Source: Nitrospira sp.
GTDB lineage: Bacteria; Nitrospirota; Nitrospiria; Nitrospirales; Nitrospiraceae
Direction of reading: 5' to 3'
Assembly: GCA_024998565.1 (NCBI GenBank)
Contig: JACOEM010000010.1
Location: forward strand, 62,001-126,000
Length of the DNA: 64,000 nt
A program made the translations under genes and the position numbers. The notes beneath the pieces were generated by a model. That model did no database searches, was not told the DNA's origin, and saw nothing but the letters and a program-made list of their open reading frames with translations. Below, one piece after another: positions 62,324 to 64,000 of this stretch; within the stretch, counting starts at the first letter, position 1, and every line of letters begins with the position of its first letter.

Positions 62324-63050
62324 TGACGAAGAAACGTTTCGGGAATCGACCGCGGAAATTCTCGCTGAGGCAGGATACGCGTGCAGTGCTGCCAGGGATG
62401 CGGCTGAGGCTGAAAGCCTGCTGGAAAACGGCTACGACTTGTTGCTGGCCGATGTCCGGATGCCGGGGAACGCTCACCTTGAGTTTCTTGAGAACGTGTC
62501 CAGACGACATCCAGAGCTTCCCGTGCTGGTGATTACGGGGTACCCGACAGTCGGGACCGCTATCGAGTCGTTTCGCCTCTCGATTGTGGACTATCTGATC
62601 AAACCGGTTGGTGTGGACGATCTGAAGCGGGCGGTGGAGCGCGGGCTTCGGCGGAGGACCCTTGCCCGTGCAGTCAAGGAGGCCATGACCGAAACGGCCA
62701 AGGTGGCGGGAATTTTCGATCAACTGGGCCAGGCGATGAGGGAATTCGGGCGAGGAGAAGCACAAGTGGAATGGAGCGCCCATGGGTACATGGTCCAGGC
62801 CATGGGACACATCGCACAGTTGTCGGCACTCGTCGGGCAAACGTTGGAAGCCTCGCGTGGGAACAGGCCTCACACTCCCACGGACGTCTGTGCATTGATG
62901 CAGTGTCCCAGGCTGGATCGGTATGAGGCGGCCATTCAGGACGCCGTCGAGGTCATGGAGCGTACACGAGGCTCGTTCAAGTCGAAAGAAATCGGCGCGT
63001 TGCGGCAGCGGCTGGAAACCCTCTTGCGCGAGGGGCGCCGGCATGGCTGA
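62289..63050 (+). CDS. Response regulator with unassigned helical output region
   Basis: 253-residue regulator. The receiver domain occupies about residues 5-125, with acidic pocket ILIADDEE, phospho-acceptor Asp in LLLADVRMPG (about 55), LVITGYPTVGTA and the Lys in DYLIKPVGVDDL. The remaining 125 residues are helical (QLGQAMREFGRGEAQVEWSAHGYMVQAMGHIAQLS) with no helix-turn-helix, GGDEF or other recognised output. AAGGAG precedes the ATG at 62,289. It overlaps the kinase gene and is its certain partner; it may act by protein contact. Confidence 0.88.
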   Translation: MTTMPQRILIADDEETFRESTAEILAEAGYACSAARDAAEAESLLENGYDLLLADVRMPGNAHLEFLENVSRRHPELPVLVITGYPTVGTAIESFRLSIVDYLIKPVGVDDLKRAVERGLRRRTLARAVKEAMTETAKVAGIFDQLGQAMREFGRGEAQVEWSAHGYMVQAMGHIAQLSALVGQTLEASRGNRPHTPTDVCALMQCPRLDRYEAAIQDAVEVMERTRGSFKSKEIGALRQRLETLLREGRRHG

Positions 63051-63124
63051 ATCCGTGCGGTAAATGCAACGCAAGCCCTCTCGTTGCAGCCGCGGTCATC
63101 AGCGCGGCCGGCAAGCGTAGGCGA

Positions 63125-63703
63125 TCATGATGCCGGTCGGCGAGTGCCAATGAGATCTGCGGTTGGAAAGCCGAGGCGCTTGGCCTGCTCGACGAGGCGC
63201 TGATAGGTAACCTCTTCCAGCTGAGGGGCGCGCGAGAGAATCCAGAGAAACCGACGATCAGGTGTGCCGACCAACGCGGTTCGGTATTCCGGATCAAGCG
63301 CAAGAATCCAATAGTTCCCATCCCGTGATGAACCGAAGAGCCGCGCGAAGAAGTTGTCGAAGACCACGGTGAGCCGAGCATTGGTTTTAGGGTCGATCAC
63401 CGTCGCCACACCCTCCGCCTGATCAACTCCGCCACTGTCGGTGAGACACTCATTGTGAACTCCGATCCTGCCGTCCGGACGGCTGGTATAAATGGCTTTC
63501 GAGTCAACGCAGTGCCGCTGAAACCACATCGGTAGCCGGGCGATCTCGTACCACGTTCCCGCGTAGCGGGCGAGATCTACCGAAGCCACTGTCGGCAATG
63601 TGTCCTTGTGCTCCACGCCCGCACAGGCTGTGACGGTAAGGCAGAATGCCCAAACCGCCAACGACGCGCTCAATCGGATCCAGCTATCTACCACGCCTTG
63701 CAT
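63125..63703 (-). CDS. Lipocalin-family outer-membrane lipoprotein (Blc-like)
   Basis: 192-residue lipocalin. The lipoprotein signal ends in CLTVTACAGVEH (Cys about residue 26). The lipocalin signature follows in DLARYAGTWYEIARLPMWFQRHCVDSKAIYT, then AEGVATVIDPKTNARLTVVF and GNYWILALDPEYRTALVGTPDRRFLWILSRAP, the Blc/apoD-like core. The fold binds fatty acids or lysophospholipids at the outer membrane under envelope stress. The start is uncertain: ATG codons at 63,730 and 63,785 are also in frame and no ribosome site decides. Convergent with the response regulator gene. Confidence 0.88.
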   Translation of the reverse strand: MQGVVDSWIRLSASLAVWAFCLTVTACAGVEHKDTLPTVASVDLARYAGTWYEIARLPMWFQRHCVDSKAIYTSRPDGRIGVHNECLTDSGGVDQAEGVATVIDPKTNARLTVVFDNFFARLFGSSRDGNYWILALDPEYRTALVGTPDRRFLWILSRAPQLEEVTYQRLVEQAKRLGFPTADLIGTRRPAS

Positions 63704-64000
63704 CAGCAATTTATTAATCGGTGTGTACATAGTGTGCACTTGGGGTGTGTTGTAAGGATCGGGCTTCAGATCGTCAACACGGGTCATCACAGCCGTGGTT
63801 TTATCATAACAAGCACCAATGCCGCTGCGTAGCGAACGGGGGGGAGGCAACGCCGGGTGCAGGAGGCTGCGCGAGTGAAGAACCACGGCGTGCTTACCCC
63901 GTAGGCTCTTGGCACTTGTTCAGTTCGTTGTGTGTACCCCTGCATCGTCACCGTCAATGCGTGGCGCAACCTTCATATACCTAGGTGAATCTCTTGGCCT
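63704..64000. other. Gene-free right edge
   Basis: About 300 bases upstream of the lipocalin gene up to the window edge. No gene, repeat or clear promoter is seen; the lipocalin promoter should be here. Confidence 0.4.

Noticed and set aside
1-64000. CRISPR array or rRNA
   Set aside because: No regularly spaced direct repeats with unique spacers and no rRNA-like sequence were seen; the repeats found are dispersed hairpins.

Overview
The window looks like chromosomal DNA of a GC-rich, Gram-negative environmental bacterium. Outer-membrane efflux factors, lipoproteins, RND pumps and a glycogen branching enzyme are present. The mix of ECF42/YCII genes, small PilZ and zinc-ribbon proteins and short palindromic repeats fits Nitrospirota (Nitrospira-like). 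That placement is inference from gene content; no rRNA or other taxonomic marker is in the window.

Region 1 (1-6.9 kb) holds the end of an RND efflux operon (truncated pump, STAS-like protein, NodT-type outer-membrane factor). It is followed by a hemerythrin-like protein, an NnrS-like polytopic membrane protein and a DUF59/MIP18 Fe-S assembly protein, a set that suggests nitrosative or metal stress. Region 2 (6.9-15.2 kb) is an ECF42-type sigma factor with a scattered set of small genes: three YCII/DGPF proteins, three VOC/glyoxalase-like proteins, a BNR-repeat protein, a MoaD/ThiS-like carrier, a DUF1579 protein and a lipoprotein. Two promoters matching TGTCGA-N16-CGAC precede YCII/VOC genes. 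The same stretch carries two families of short inverted-repeat (MITE/REP-like) elements. Region 3 (15.7-21.5 kb) is a complete MFP-RND-OMF efflux operon whose outer-membrane factor is a close paralogue of the one in region 1. Region 4 (21.6-28.5 kb) has minus-strand genes: small membrane, zinc-ribbon and PilZ proteins, a DUF2235 hydrolase, two lipoproteins and GlgB.

Region 5 (28,752-59,309) is an integrated mobile element of about 30.5 kb, inserted at the 3' end of a tRNA-Glu(UUC) gene and bounded by an 18-bp direct repeat. Its left part carries a large serine recombinase whose stop codon lies inside the tRNA gene, replication genes (DnaC-like loader and an initiator-like protein), a MobF relaxase, a TrwB/TraD-like coupling protein, a ribbon-helix-helix accessory protein and an ArdC-like antirestriction protein. 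No type IV secretion genes are present, so it looks mobilisable rather than self-conjugative. Its right part is a seven-gene, tightly packed operon: RHH regulator, SNF2-type helicase, DUF4391 protein, type III-like methyltransferase (Mod), type III-like restriction subunit (Res), YhaO-like nuclease and YhaN-like ATPase. This looks like a composite restriction/repair defence system. Facing it are an AAA ATPase with an atypical P-loop and a frameshifted gene, then a HigB/HigA-like toxin-antitoxin pair next to the right attachment site.

Region 6 (59.5-64 kb) is chromosome again: a membrane multi-PAS histidine kinase overlapping a response regulator without a recognisable output domain, and a Blc-type lipocalin lipoprotein.
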